DNA of 64,000 bases from Azotobacter beijerinckii (GCF_900110885.1 NZ_FOFJ01000005.1:103802-167801), one strand, 5' to 3'. Counted from the stretch's first letter, positions 40,647-47,700 are shown. The notes: generated by a model from the letters alone, not told the origin. Program-made: numbers and translations.

Positions 40647-40980
40647 CCTGTCACTCCAACCAGGGAAACGACACGTTAGCGAAAGTGCATGGCAGCGGGA
40701 ATCGCGGCGCTTTAAAAAGTTGCCTCGATTCAATAAACGGCCGGCAAGAAGGGGCGAAAGTTGTCGGGATCCGCACGGCGCGCTCCCGTCTCTCCTGGCC
40801 GCCTGTCGATCCGGCCGTGGGTGTCGTCTAGCCGACAGACAGGGCCGCTCCGGCTTCGATACCGTTTCCGCCAGTTCAGCCCGGCCTGGCAAGGCGCGTC
40901 TCCCGTTTCGGGGTGTCGACGGTCAGGCTGGCGCTCGCGCCATGACGAAATCCATCGACCGGCATTCAGGAGCCACCGAC
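40647..40980. promoter_or_regulatory. 334-bp divergent gap before the coo operon
   Basis: The gap lies between the leftward lipoprotein gene and the rightward hupE. No gene is seen. Its main feature is the CooA-like palindrome at 40822-40837 with a possible -10 (GATACC, 40858-40863). The lipoprotein promoter should lie in the AT-richer 40700-40740 part (TTTAAAAAGTTGC). The remainder is GC-rich leader for hupE, with an AGGAG site ending about 8 bases before ATG 40981. Confidence 0.6.
40822..40837 (+). promoter_or_regulatory. CooA-like CO-responsive operator and promoter
   Basis: TGTCGTCTAGCCGACA is a palindrome of the form TGTCG-N6-CGACA. The CooA consensus from Rhodospirillum rubrum, as I recall it, is TGTCA-N6-CGACA, so 9 of 10 defined bases agree. 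The centre is at 40829.5. A class II activator site at about -41.5 would put the start near 40871 and the -10 at 40858-40863, where GATACC lies. No good -35 hexamer is seen, as expected for an activated promoter. A CooA homologue is known in A. vinelandii but is not encoded in this window. Confidence 0.7.
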
Positions 40981-41544
40981 ATGAGAACACGCGATTACCT
41001 GCCCCTGCTGGCCCTGGGCCTTCTGCCCGGAGCCGCCTTCGCCCACCCCGGCCATGGCGAGAGCGGCCTGCTCGCCGGCCTGGTGCACCCCTTCGGCGGT
41101 GCGGATCACCTGCTGGCGATGCTGGCCGTCGGCATCTGGGCGGCGTTGCAGCCGCGTGCCCTGAAGTTCGCCGTGCCGGGCGCTTTCCTTGCCGCCCTGC
41201 TGGGCGGCTTCCTGCTGGGCACGGGCGGCGTCGCTCTGCCGCGGGTGGAAACCGGCATGGCCCTCTCGGTGCTGCTGCTGGGACTGCTCATCGCCTGCGC
41301 CGCACGTCTGCCGGCTGCCGTCTCGCTGGCCCTGGCCGGTACCTTCGCGCTGTTTCACGGCTACGCCCACGGCGTCGAGGCCCGCGGCAGCCTGGTCGCC
41401 TTCGCCGGCGGCTTCCTCGGCGCCAGCCTGACGCTGCACCTGGGCGGCGGCCTGCTCGCCACGGCCGTCCAGCGGCGTCTGCCTCTGCTGGCCCGCGGCA
41501 TCGGCGCGGTCATCGCGGCCAGCGGCGCGCTGATGATGATCTGA
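40981..41544 (+). CDS. hupE: HupE/UreJ-type nickel transporter
   Basis: This 187-residue membrane protein has a signal-like N-terminus ending AFAHPGHGES and about six predicted spans. The family signature HPFGGADHLLAMLAVG (HPxxGxDHxLxMxxxG) and FHGYAHGVEA are intact; their His and Asp residues bind Ni2+. HupE proteins bring nickel to hydrogenases or urease. Here the gene heads the CO dehydrogenase operon, so it most likely supplies Ni for the CooS C-cluster. ATG 40981 has AGGAG upstream; the longer open frame to 40462 crosses the promoter and is rejected. Confidence 0.9.
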   Translation: MRTRDYLPLLALGLLPGAAFAHPGHGESGLLAGLVHPFGGADHLLAMLAVGIWAALQPRALKFAVPGAFLAALLGGFLLGTGGVALPRVETGMALSVLLLGLLIACAARLPAAVSLALAGTFALFHGYAHGVEARGSLVAFAGGFLGASLTLHLGGGLLATAVQRRLPLLARGIGAVIAASGALMMI

Positions 41545-41570
41545 GGGGATTCCTGAAAAACGCTATCGAG

Positions 41571-41597
41571 TGCGGCGGCGGGAAAACCGCCGCCGCA
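41571..41597 (+). other. 11-bp perfect hairpin between hupE and cooF
   Basis: TGCGGCGGCGG (41571-41581) pairs with CCGCCGCCGCA (41587-41597) around GAAAA. No T-run follows; a strong Shine-Dalgarno comes 4 bases later. It may set the hupE to cooF expression ratio by partial termination or by protecting the downstream mRNA. Confidence 0.65.
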
Positions 41598-41613
41598 GAA
41601 AAGGAGGTTTACG

Positions 41614-41685
41614 TTGAGAGTTCACTGTCACGACCGGATATGGCCGGCGCAGGCAAGACTGGCGCGCCTCGGGGCGCAGGAGTGA
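41614..41685 (+). CDS. Possible 23-residue leader peptide before cooF
   Basis: A perfect AAGGAGGT (41601-41608) stands 5 bases before TTG 41614, which opens a 24-codon frame: RVHCHDRIW... ending LGAQE, stop at 41683-41685. The stop lies 5 bases before the cooF ATG, and the cooF ribosome-binding site is inside its last codons, so translating the leader could couple to cooF. The Cys and two His near its start (HCHD) are suggestive but not evidence of metal sensing. No such leader is known to me. It could equally be an untranslated spacer with a chance SD. Confidence 0.35.
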   Translation: MRVHCHDRIWPAQARLARLGAQE

Positions 41686-41690
41686 AGCCG

Positions 41691-42251
41691 ATGTCCAGAA
41701 CCATCTTTACCGTGGTCGAGAAGTGCGTCGCCTGCAAATCCTGCGAAATCGCCTGCGCGGTCGAACATTCCCGGTCGAAAACCCTGGCCGGCGCCATCCT
41801 CGAGACGCCGCCCCCGCAGCGGCGGATCAGCGTGGAAGGCGTCGGCGCCTACAACTACCCGTCGCGCTGCCAGCACTGCGCCGATGCCGCCTGCATCACC
41901 GCCTGCCCGACCGGCGCGATGCAGCGCGACGGCGGCACCGACAAGGTGTTTTCCGACCACGACAAGTGCATCGGCTGCTGGATGTGCGTGGTCGTCTGCC
42001 CGTTCGGCGGGGTGACCGCCGATCCGGTCGGCAAGAAGGCCGTGAAGTGCGACGGCTGCCCCGAGCGCACCGCCAGGGGCGAGGCGCCGGCCTGCGTGGC
42101 GGCCTGCCCGACCGACACTCTGCTCTACCTCACGCCGGAAGAATTCGCGGCGCAGCGCCGCCAGGCGACGGCCAAGGCGGCCGTCTGCGGCGGCGAGAGC
42201 GCAACCCCCAACGGCATGGACATCCTGCGATCCTTGAAGAGAACCCATTGA
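41691..42251 (+). CDS. cooF: CooF: 4x[4Fe-4S] electron-transfer protein of CO dehydrogenase
   Basis: CooF carries electrons from CooS to a downstream acceptor. The 186 residues contain four cysteine clusters in the order CVACKSCEIAC, CQHCADAACITACP, CIGCWMCVVVCP and CDGCPERTARGEAPACVAACP, the HycB/CooF-type ferredoxin pattern for four [4Fe-4S] clusters. ATG 41691 follows AGGAGTGAAGCCG. cooS starts 1 base after its stop. In R. rubrum CooF links CooS to a membrane hydrogenase. None is encoded here; the FAD/NAD oxidoreductase two genes on is the likely acceptor. Confidence 0.93.
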   Translation: MSRTIFTVVEKCVACKSCEIACAVEHSRSKTLAGAILETPPPQRRISVEGVGAYNYPSRCQHCADAACITACPTGAMQRDGGTDKVFSDHDKCIGCWMCVVVCPFGGVTADPVGKKAVKCDGCPERTARGEAPACVAACPTDTLLYLTPEEFAAQRRQATAKAAVCGGESATPNGMDILRSLKRTH

Positions 42252-42252
42252 C

Positions 42253-44151
42253 ATGGACAACACCATTCTTCCCGTCATCGAGACGGCCCTGCTCAAGGTC
42301 GCCCACGACAAAGGCTTCGCCACCGCCCGCGACCGCCTGGAGGTGATGAGCCCGCAGTGCGGCTTCGGCGAGCTGGGCACCTGCTGCCGCATCTGCTACA
42401 TGGGTCCGTGCCGCATCGACCCCTTCGGCAACGGCCCGAAAACCGGCGTGTGCGGCCTGAGCCCCGACGCCATGGTCGCCCGCAACCTGCTGCGCGACAC
42501 CGTGGGCGGCACCGCCTCCCACGTCGGCCACGCCCGCCACGTGCTCTTGACCCTGCGCGACGCGCTGAACGGCAAGGCCCCCTACCAGATCAAGGGCGTG
42601 TCCAAGGTGATGGCGCTGGCCAAGACCTTCGGCGTGCCGACCGAAGGCCGCGAGGTCAACGACATCTGCCGCGATCTGGTGAACATCGCCCTGGAGGATT
42701 TCGGCCGCCAGGACGAACTGCCGAACAACTGGCTCAGCAAGCGCGCGCCGGCCGCGGAGCAGGCGCTGTGGAGCGATCTGGGGCTGATGTACTCCAACCC
42801 GCACAACGAGATCGAGACGGCGATGCACGCCACCTCGATGGGCAACGACGCCGACCCGGTCTCGCTGATGCTGCGGGTGCTGAAGATGAGCCTGATCGAC
42901 GGCTGGACCGGCCTGACCCTGTGCGTCGACCTGCAGGACATCCTCTTCGGCGTGCCGGAGATCGCGGTGACCGAGGCCGCCGTCGGCGTGCTGGAGGAGA
43001 ACAGCGTCAACCTCGCCGCCCACGGCCACAACCCGGTGCTCTCGGAAAAGATCCTCGAATGGGCCGAGAAGCTGGAGGGCGAAGCCCTCGCCGCCGGCGC
43101 CGAGCGGATCAACGTGGTCGGCGTGTGCTGCACCGGCAACGAGCTGAGCATGCGCCACGGCGTCAAGCTGGCCGCGCACAACTCGCAGACCGAGCTGATC
43201 CTCGCCACCGGCGCGGTCGATGCCATGGTGGTCGACATCCAGTGCATCTGGCCGCAGCTGGCGCAGGTCGCCAAGTGCTTCGACACCGCCTTCATCACCA
43301 CCGACGCCATGGTCCGCATCCCCGACGCCCGGCACATCCCGTTCGAGCCGCACCACGCCGACGAGAGCGCCCGCGAGATCGTCCAGGCGGCCATCGAGGC
43401 CTTCCGCCGCCGGCGCGGCAAGCCGGTGGACATTCCCCAGCACAAGAGCACCGCGGTGGCCGGCCTGTCGGTGGAAGCGATCATCGACCTGCTGTCCAAA
43501 CTGGATGCCGAGGACCCGCTCAAGCCGGTGATCGACAACGTCGCCAACGGCAACCTCTTCGGCTTCGTCGGGGTGGTCGGCTGTTCGAGCATCAAGTTCC
43601 GCGACAACGCCATGACCGAGGAGATGGTCAAGCACTTGCTGCGCCAGAACGTGCTGGTGCTGACCACCGGCTGCACCGCGCACATCTGCGCCCAGGACGG
43701 CCTGATGACCAGCGAGGCGACCTACCGCTACTGCGGCGACGGCCTCAAGGCGGTGCTCGAGGTGCTGGGCAAGGCCGCCGGCCTCGACGGCCCGCTGCCG
43801 CCGGTCTGGCACATGGGCGCCTGCGTCGACAACTCGCGCATCGTCGACCTGATGGTGGCGCTGGCCGAGCGCCTCGGCGTCAAGGTCGGCCAGCTGCCCG
43901 CGGTGGGTTCGGCGCCGGAGCTGGTGCAGGAGAAGGCCGTGTCCATCGGCGGCTCCTTCCTGGCGCTCGGGGTGTCCTGCCATATCGCCCCGGCGCCGCG
44001 CATCCTCGGCGGCCCGATGGTCACCAAGCTGCTCACCGAGGACCTGCAGGAGCTGACCGGCGCCGTGGTGCGGGTGGAGCTGGAACCCAAGGGCGCCGCC
44101 GACTGGATGGTCGCGCATATCGCCGAGAAACGCGCGGCGCTCGGGATCTGA
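42253..44151 (+). CDS. cooS: Ni-Fe carbon monoxide dehydrogenase catalytic subunit CooS
   Basis: CooS oxidises CO with water to CO2, two electrons and two protons. The 632-residue homodimer subunit has the D-cluster cysteines C36 and C44 and the B-cluster ligands C45, C48, C53 and C67 (GTCCRICYMGPC...GVCG). The Ni-Fe-S C-cluster ligands are the His in AHGHNP and C293 (GVCCTGNE), C331 (DIQCIWP), C444 (GCSSIKF), C474 (TTGCTAHIC) and C524 (GACVDN). The cysteines keep a constant offset of seven from the R. rubrum numbering I remember. All ligands are present, so the enzyme should be active. It is an oxygen-sensitive family in an apparently aerobic genus. Confidence 0.97.
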   Translation: MDNTILPVIETALLKVAHDKGFATARDRLEVMSPQCGFGELGTCCRICYMGPCRIDPFGNGPKTGVCGLSPDAMVARNLLRDTVGGTASHVGHARHVLLTLRDALNGKAPYQIKGVSKVMALAKTFGVPTEGREVNDICRDLVNIALEDFGRQDELPNNWLSKRAPAAEQALWSDLGLMYSNPHNEIETAMHATSMGNDADPVSLMLRVLKMSLIDGWTGLTLCVDLQDILFGVPEIAVTEAAVGVLEENSVNLAAHGHNPVLSEKILEWAEKLEGEALAAGAERINVVGVCCTGNELSMRHGVKLAAHNSQTELILATGAVDAMVVDIQCIWPQLAQVAKCFDTAFITTDAMVRIPDARHIPFEPHHADESAREIVQAAIEAFRRRRGKPVDIPQHKSTAVAGLSVEAIIDLLSKLDAEDPLKPVIDNVANGNLFGFVGVVGCSSIKFRDNAMTEEMVKHLLRQNVLVLTTGCTAHICAQDGLMTSEATYRYCGDGLKAVLEVLGKAAGLDGPLPPVWHMGACVDNSRIVDLMVALAERLGVKVGQLPAVGSAPELVQEKAVSIGGSFLALGVSCHIAPAPRILGGPMVTKLLTEDLQELTGAVVRVELEPKGAADWMVAHIAEKRAALGI

Positions 44152-44161
44152 GGGAGGCGGG

Positions 44162-45394
44162 ATGAAGATCGTCATCATCGGCAACGGTCCGGCGGCGGTT
44201 TCTGCCGCCGAAACCCTCCGCCAGCAGGACCGGGACTGCGAGATCGTCATGCTCTCCCGGGAGAGCGTGCCTTTCTATTCCCCCTGTCCTCTGGCGGAGT
44301 ATGTGGAGGGCAGCGTCCCGAAAGCGCATCTCTTTCTGCGCGACCGGGACTTCTATGCCAGAACCGGGATCGATATCCGCTACGCTCGCCCGGTGACGCG
44401 GATCGAGCCGCAGGCCCGGCAGGTCTGGGCGGAAGGCGAGGCCGTCGCCTACGACCGGCTGCTGATCGCCTCCGGCTCCCGGGCGTTCGTCCCGCCGGTG
44501 CCCGGCCTCGCCGGCACCCGCGGGGTGTTCGAGCTGAAAACCCTGGGCGATGCCGAGGCCATTCTGGAGCGGATCGGAATCGCCCGGCGCGCGGTAGTGA
44601 TCGGTTCCGGCTTCATCGGCCTGGAAGCCGTGCAGGCGCTGGTCCGCCGGGGGCTCGAGGTGACCCTGCTGGAAGCCCGGGAGCAGGTGCTGCCGGCGAT
44701 GCTGGACGGCGAAATGGCCGCCCTCGTCGAGCGGCGGCTGGTCGAGCACGGCGTGCAGGTCCGTACCGGCTGCGGCGCCGAACGGATTCTCGAAGGCGCC
44801 GACGGCGTGCGCGCCGTGCTGGCCGGCGGCGTCGAAATCCCCTGCGAGCTGGTGATCTGCGCCGCCGGGGTACACGCCGACCTGTCGATCCTCGAGGGCA
44901 GCGGCATTGCCGCCAATCGGGGCATTCTGGTCGATAAGCGGATGCGCACCAGCGTCGAAGGCGTGTTCGCCGCCGGCGACGTCATCGAGCGCCCGGACGC
45001 GCCGGAAAAGCACCGGATCGTGCCCAACTGGCCGAACGCGGTCTCCACCGGCCGGATCGCCGCGTGGAACATGCTGGGAGTTGTCAGACGCCATCCCGGG
45101 CTGGAAGCGGTCAACGTGGTGCGGGTCTTCGACCTGCCGATCGCCTCGTTCGGGGTACAGACGGGCGATAGCTGCCTGCGCTGGCAGGACGGCCGCGGCG
45201 CGGTGCGCAAGGTCCTGCTCAAGGAGGGGCGGCTGGCCGGCGGCCAGCTGATCGGCGAGATCAACGGCACCGGCGTGCTGCACGAGATGATGAAGAAAGG
45301 CACCGCCGTCGAGCGCTTCGGGACGCATCTGGCGCATCCCGGCTTCGGTTACATCCACACCCTGGAACCCCTGAGGGCAGTCAAATGGGCCTGA
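44162..45394 (+). CDS. FAD/NAD(P) oxidoreductase of the CO dehydrogenase operon (FNOR type)
   Basis: This 410-residue pyridine-nucleotide-disulfide-type flavoprotein has the FAD dinucleotide motif GNGPAAVSAAETL, the NAD(P)-binding VIGSGFIGLEAVQAL and the FAD-binding VFAAGDV. Cys42 in FYSPCPLAEY matches the position of the redox-active Cys of NADH oxidases and CoA-disulfide reductases. CooS-CooF-FNOR gene sets are known in anaerobes, where this enzyme is thought to reduce NAD(P)+ with CO electrons. GGGAGGCGGG precedes the start, and its end overlaps cooC by 10 bases. The exact acceptor is inferred. Confidence 0.88.
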   Translation: MKIVIIGNGPAAVSAAETLRQQDRDCEIVMLSRESVPFYSPCPLAEYVEGSVPKAHLFLRDRDFYARTGIDIRYARPVTRIEPQARQVWAEGEAVAYDRLLIASGSRAFVPPVPGLAGTRGVFELKTLGDAEAILERIGIARRAVVIGSGFIGLEAVQALVRRGLEVTLLEAREQVLPAMLDGEMAALVERRLVEHGVQVRTGCGAERILEGADGVRAVLAGGVEIPCELVICAAGVHADLSILEGSGIAANRGILVDKRMRTSVEGVFAAGDVIERPDAPEKHRIVPNWPNAVSTGRIAAWNMLGVVRRHPGLEAVNVVRVFDLPIASFGVQTGDSCLRWQDGRGAVRKVLLKEGRLAGGQLIGEINGTGVLHEMMKKGTAVERFGTHLAHPGFGYIHTLEPLRAVKWA

Positions 45395-46185
45395 AAATCG
45401 CCATCAGCGGCAAGGGCGGGGTCGGCAAGACGACCCTGACCGGCCTGCTCGCTCACCACTACGCCAAACAGGGCCGCCGGGTCCTGGCCATCGACGCCGA
45501 CCCCTCGCCCTGCCTGGGGCCGGCGCTGGGCTTCTCCGAGTCGGCGCTGCTCGATCTGCTGCCGATCTCCGAAATGGCCGAGCTGATCGCCGAACGCACC
45601 GGCAGCGATCCGCGCGGCGGCAGCGGCGGGATGTTCAAGCTCAACCCGCGGGTCTCCGACATCCCCGAGCGCTTCTCGGCGAGCCTCGGCAACATCCGCC
45701 TGCTGCTGCTCGGCGCCGTGCAGCAGGGCGGCTCGGGCTGCATCTGCCCGGCCAGCACCCTGCTCAAGCAGCTGGTCCGGCACGTGCTGCTGGAGCGCGA
45801 CGAGGTGATCCTGCTCGATCTGTACGCGGGCGTCGAACACCTCGGCCGCGGCACCGCCGAGGCCGTCGACGTCATGCTGGCGGTGGCCGAGCCGACCAAC
45901 CGCAGCATGCGTACCGTCCGGCAGGTGCAGGTGCTGGCCCGGGACATCGGCATCGAGAAACTACTGCTGGTCGGCAACAAGGCGGGCGGCCCCGATGACC
46001 GGGCGTTCTTTCAGAGCGCGGCTGGCAGCTTGCCGCTGGCCGGCTGCCTGGAGATGTCGCCGGCGGCGATGGCCGCCGACCGCTCCGGCGCGCCGCTGTA
46101 CGAACTGTCGCCCGAGCTGGCCCGGGAAGTCGCCTCGATTGCCGAAGCCATCGAGCGCCTGGCCCGAGCCGGCGAACCTGCCTAG
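45385..46185 (+). CDS. cooC: CooC: nickel-insertion ATPase for CO dehydrogenase
   Basis: This 266-residue MinD/ParA-like ATPase helps load Ni into the CooS C-cluster. It has the deviant Walker A SGKGGVGKTTL at the N-terminus, the switch-like AIDADPSP, and a GCICP motif near residue 115, the CxC pair that binds Ni or Zn at the dimer interface in CooC. The start overlaps the upstream oxidoreductase gene by 10 bases, so it is translated with it. R. rubrum has the order cooC-cooT-cooJ; here a His-rich protein takes the cooJ position. Confidence 0.94.
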   Translation: MGLKIAISGKGGVGKTTLTGLLAHHYAKQGRRVLAIDADPSPCLGPALGFSESALLDLLPISEMAELIAERTGSDPRGGSGGMFKLNPRVSDIPERFSASLGNIRLLLLGAVQQGGSGCICPASTLLKQLVRHVLLERDEVILLDLYAGVEHLGRGTAEAVDVMLAVAEPTNRSMRTVRQVQVLARDIGIEKLLLVGNKAGGPDDRAFFQSAAGSLPLAGCLEMSPAAMAADRSGAPLYELSPELAREVASIAEAIERLARAGEPA

Positions 46186-46199
46186 AGGAGCAAACGAGC

Positions 46200-46397
46200 A
46201 TGTGCGAGAACTGCAATTGCGGAACCGCGTCCAGCGGCCATGTCCATGTCGCGCCGGGACAGGCCTTCGAGCACGAGCATGAGCACATCCATGCCGACGG
46301 CACGGTGCACACCCATGTCCATTTCCATCTGGCGCCCCATGGGCCGGGAGCCGTTCACCACCATTCCCACTCCCATCGGAGCGACACGACCCAGTGA
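46200..46397 (+). CDS. His-rich nickel-binding protein, HypB N-terminus-like
   Basis: This 65-residue protein begins MCENCNCG, the CxxCxC motif of the high-affinity Ni site at the start of E. coli HypB (MCTTCGCG). It then has 16 histidines, mostly in HxH runs (HEHEHIH, HTHVHFH, HHHSHSH). The GTPase domain of HypB is absent. It ends the coo operon, 14 bases after cooC, behind AGAGGAG. It occupies the place of cooJ, the His-rich nickel protein of R. rubrum, but its Cys motif is at the N-terminus, so it is more likely an analogue than an orthologue. Role inferred: nickel storage or delivery to CooS. Confidence 0.8.
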   Translation: MCENCNCGTASSGHVHVAPGQAFEHEHEHIHADGTVHTHVHFHLAPHGPGAVHHHSHSHRSDTTQ

Positions 46398-46924
46398 CGG
46401 GCACCTCGCCCAATCCTATGGGAGCAGGGCTGCTCGCCAAGCCGGCATCCGGCCGGCAACTCGAGTACGCGCCGCTGGCAACGCGGGCAGCCCTCGCGGG
46501 ATGGACGACTTCGCCGGTTGGCAGCGAGCGCCCGGCCCGCAGGCCGGATATAAGACGGCTCCTGCCCGCTTGCTTCGGTAAGCTCTTGCCATGACCCAGA
46601 ACGACCATGGCCTCGCTGCGGTGTTTGCAATAGTGCGTTCACACGGAATCAGGCTGTTGGGAAACTAACTCTCAAATTCGCTACAAGTATCTTTGCCACA
46701 AGCAAGAGCGCTCTGGCTAGACTTTCGGTCTACTGCAGCGGCAGTAGGCTGTTAGTAAGTACTGAAAAGGAAATTTTTCTGGATTCTCGTTGCCCTTGGC
46801 CGCGCAAGCCCACGTGATTCATGGGCTTGCGCGGGCATGCATCGAGAAAATATCGGATTATTTTTCTTCACGTACTTAGTGGAAAGATTATTCACCGCGA
46901 ATAAATTCTAGGGAGAGTGTGGAA
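46398..46924. promoter_or_regulatory. 527-bp non-coding stretch after the coo operon
   Basis: No convincing gene is present. The first 200 bases are GC-rich; from about 46620 the sequence becomes clearly AT-richer than its surroundings. Two hairpins stand out: CTACTGC/GCAGTAG (46730-46736 with 46741-46747) and a perfect 12-bp stem (46801-46812 with 46822-46833, loop CGTGATTCA). The second could terminate or be a structured leader of the repeat-protein gene that follows. No clean promoter was found by eye. Confidence 0.5.
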
Positions 46925-47194
46925 ATGCTTAGCCAGATCCTTCAAAACATCGTCAGTGACAAAAGTATCAACCTCGGCATCGATGTCGGTCCTAAAGGCT
47001 CCAGCACATCGGTCGACCTTGCCGTCGATACCCACTCCGGCACGTCGGTCGACCTCGCCGTCGACACCGACTCTCAATGCTCCAGCGTGTCGGTCGACGT
47101 CGCCGTCGATACCTGCTCTCCAGACGCCGCTACGTCGGTTGGCATTGAAGTCACCGGAGTGAGTCATTCGGTGGCTGTGGACGTGGCTGTTTAA
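46925..47194 (+). CDS. Unrecognised 89-residue repeat protein (TSVDLAVDT units)
   Basis: I do not recognise this protein. After a 30-residue lead (MLSQILQNIVSDKSINLGID) it consists of repeats centred on (T/S)SVD(L/V)AVDT, ending in a degenerate TSVGIEVTG and SVAVDVAV. Hydrophobic and polar residues alternate, as in beta strands, and there are many Asp and Ser and two Cys. It has no signal peptide and no Lys or Arg after residue 25, so it is acidic. AGGGAGAG lies 7 bases before ATG 46925. The long AT-richer leader and nearby transposase debris suggest an accessory gene. A beta-solenoid, fibril-forming or metal (Ca2+) binding role is possible but unproven. Confidence 0.6.
   Translation: MLSQILQNIVSDKSINLGIDVGPKGSSTSVDLAVDTHSGTSVDLAVDTDSQCSSVSVDVAVDTCSPDAATSVGIEVTGVSHSVAVDVAV
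47009..47190 (+). repeat. In-frame degenerate tandem repeat TCGGTCGAC...GTCGA
   Basis: TCGGTCGAC-type units begin at 47009, 47045 and 47090, with diverged copies at 47135 and 47168. Spacings are 36, 45, 45 and 33 bases, all multiples of three, so the repeat is a protein-level unit of 11-15 residues and not a CRISPR or satellite. Confidence 0.7.
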
Positions 47195-47217
47195 GATCCG
47201 GCCATTTAAAGTTCTTT

Positions 47218-47427
47218 TCAAGCTCTTTGCGTGAACTCCCCCGACAATAGATCGGGGCGAGCAAGGCGATAGGGGATGCCGTTCTGGCGTAATTCGAGAG
47301 TTCGCTGGCAGTCTACGATTCCGGTCTTGATCAGATAACCGAACAACTCGTCGGCGAGGGCGAATAGCACTGTCACGTTGTCGATGTACGGCACGACCGA
47401 AAGTGCGCCGCGCGAGTATGGAAGAAC
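47218..47427 (-). pseudogene. Orphan C-terminal gene fragment
   Basis: On the minus strand 69 codons are open with protein-like composition (VVPYIDNVTVLFALADELFG, then IKTGIVDCQRTLELRQNGIP, ending GEFTQRA) but no good start codon. An in-frame TGA precedes it, in phase with the transposase fragment upstream. It reads like the tail of a gene cut by an insertion. I do not recognise the family. The same bases read in the other frames give nothing coherent. Confidence 0.4.
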
Positions 47428-47685
47428 TCATGCGGCGAGACGTCCAGGCATCGGAGCGCACATCACCCCTTCCCAAGCCGTGAAGGCTTGGGTGCGTGCC
47501 TCTCGTTTCTCTTGTGCGTTCGTTCGGTAGCTGTAGTGCATGAACAGGTTGGCGACCTGAGGGTGGACCGAAGCAAATCGTGGCAACTGGCGCGCCGATT
47601 TGAAGCAGCGCATTACTGCATTACTTTCTCGCGTACCCGGGGTAGTTGGTGCGAACTCTCCGCCCGGTCGTTCAATCCCTTTCAC
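47428..47685 (-). pseudogene. Transposase C-terminal fragment (IS6/IS240-like)
   Basis: 85 codons on the minus strand resemble the end of a DDE transposase. GGEFAPTTPGTRE stands where the last catalytic Glu and the following R-E of xENSHxPTRxRE usually lie, and MRCFKSARQLPRFASVHPQVANLF and REARTQAFTAWEGVM match the C-terminal helices. The rest of the gene is gone: the ppa terminator begins 16 bases upstream of the fragment. It is therefore a dead remnant. The family is assigned from memory of IS6-like ends and is uncertain; a transposase origin is more secure. Confidence 0.6.
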
Positions 47686-47700
47686 GCGGCGTTCAGAATG

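Noticed and set aside
40647..40980. FNR/Anr box (TTGAT-N4-ATCAA) before the coo operon
   Set aside because: No such palindrome was found; the only CRP-family-like site is TGTCG-N6-CGACA.
40981..46397. A cooA regulator gene or CO-linked hydrogenase within the cluster
   Set aside because: All frames around the operon were checked against these families by eye; neither is encoded in the window.
46394..46594. Open frames just after the His-rich protein
   Set aside because: Arg/Ala/Pro-rich, no SD, and overlapping frames on both strands are equally open; judged to be GC-driven.
47009..47190. CRISPR-like or satellite repeat
   Set aside because: Unit spacings are all multiples of three, and units diverge mainly at synonymous positions, so it is a coding repeat. 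No CRISPR array was seen anywhere in the window.
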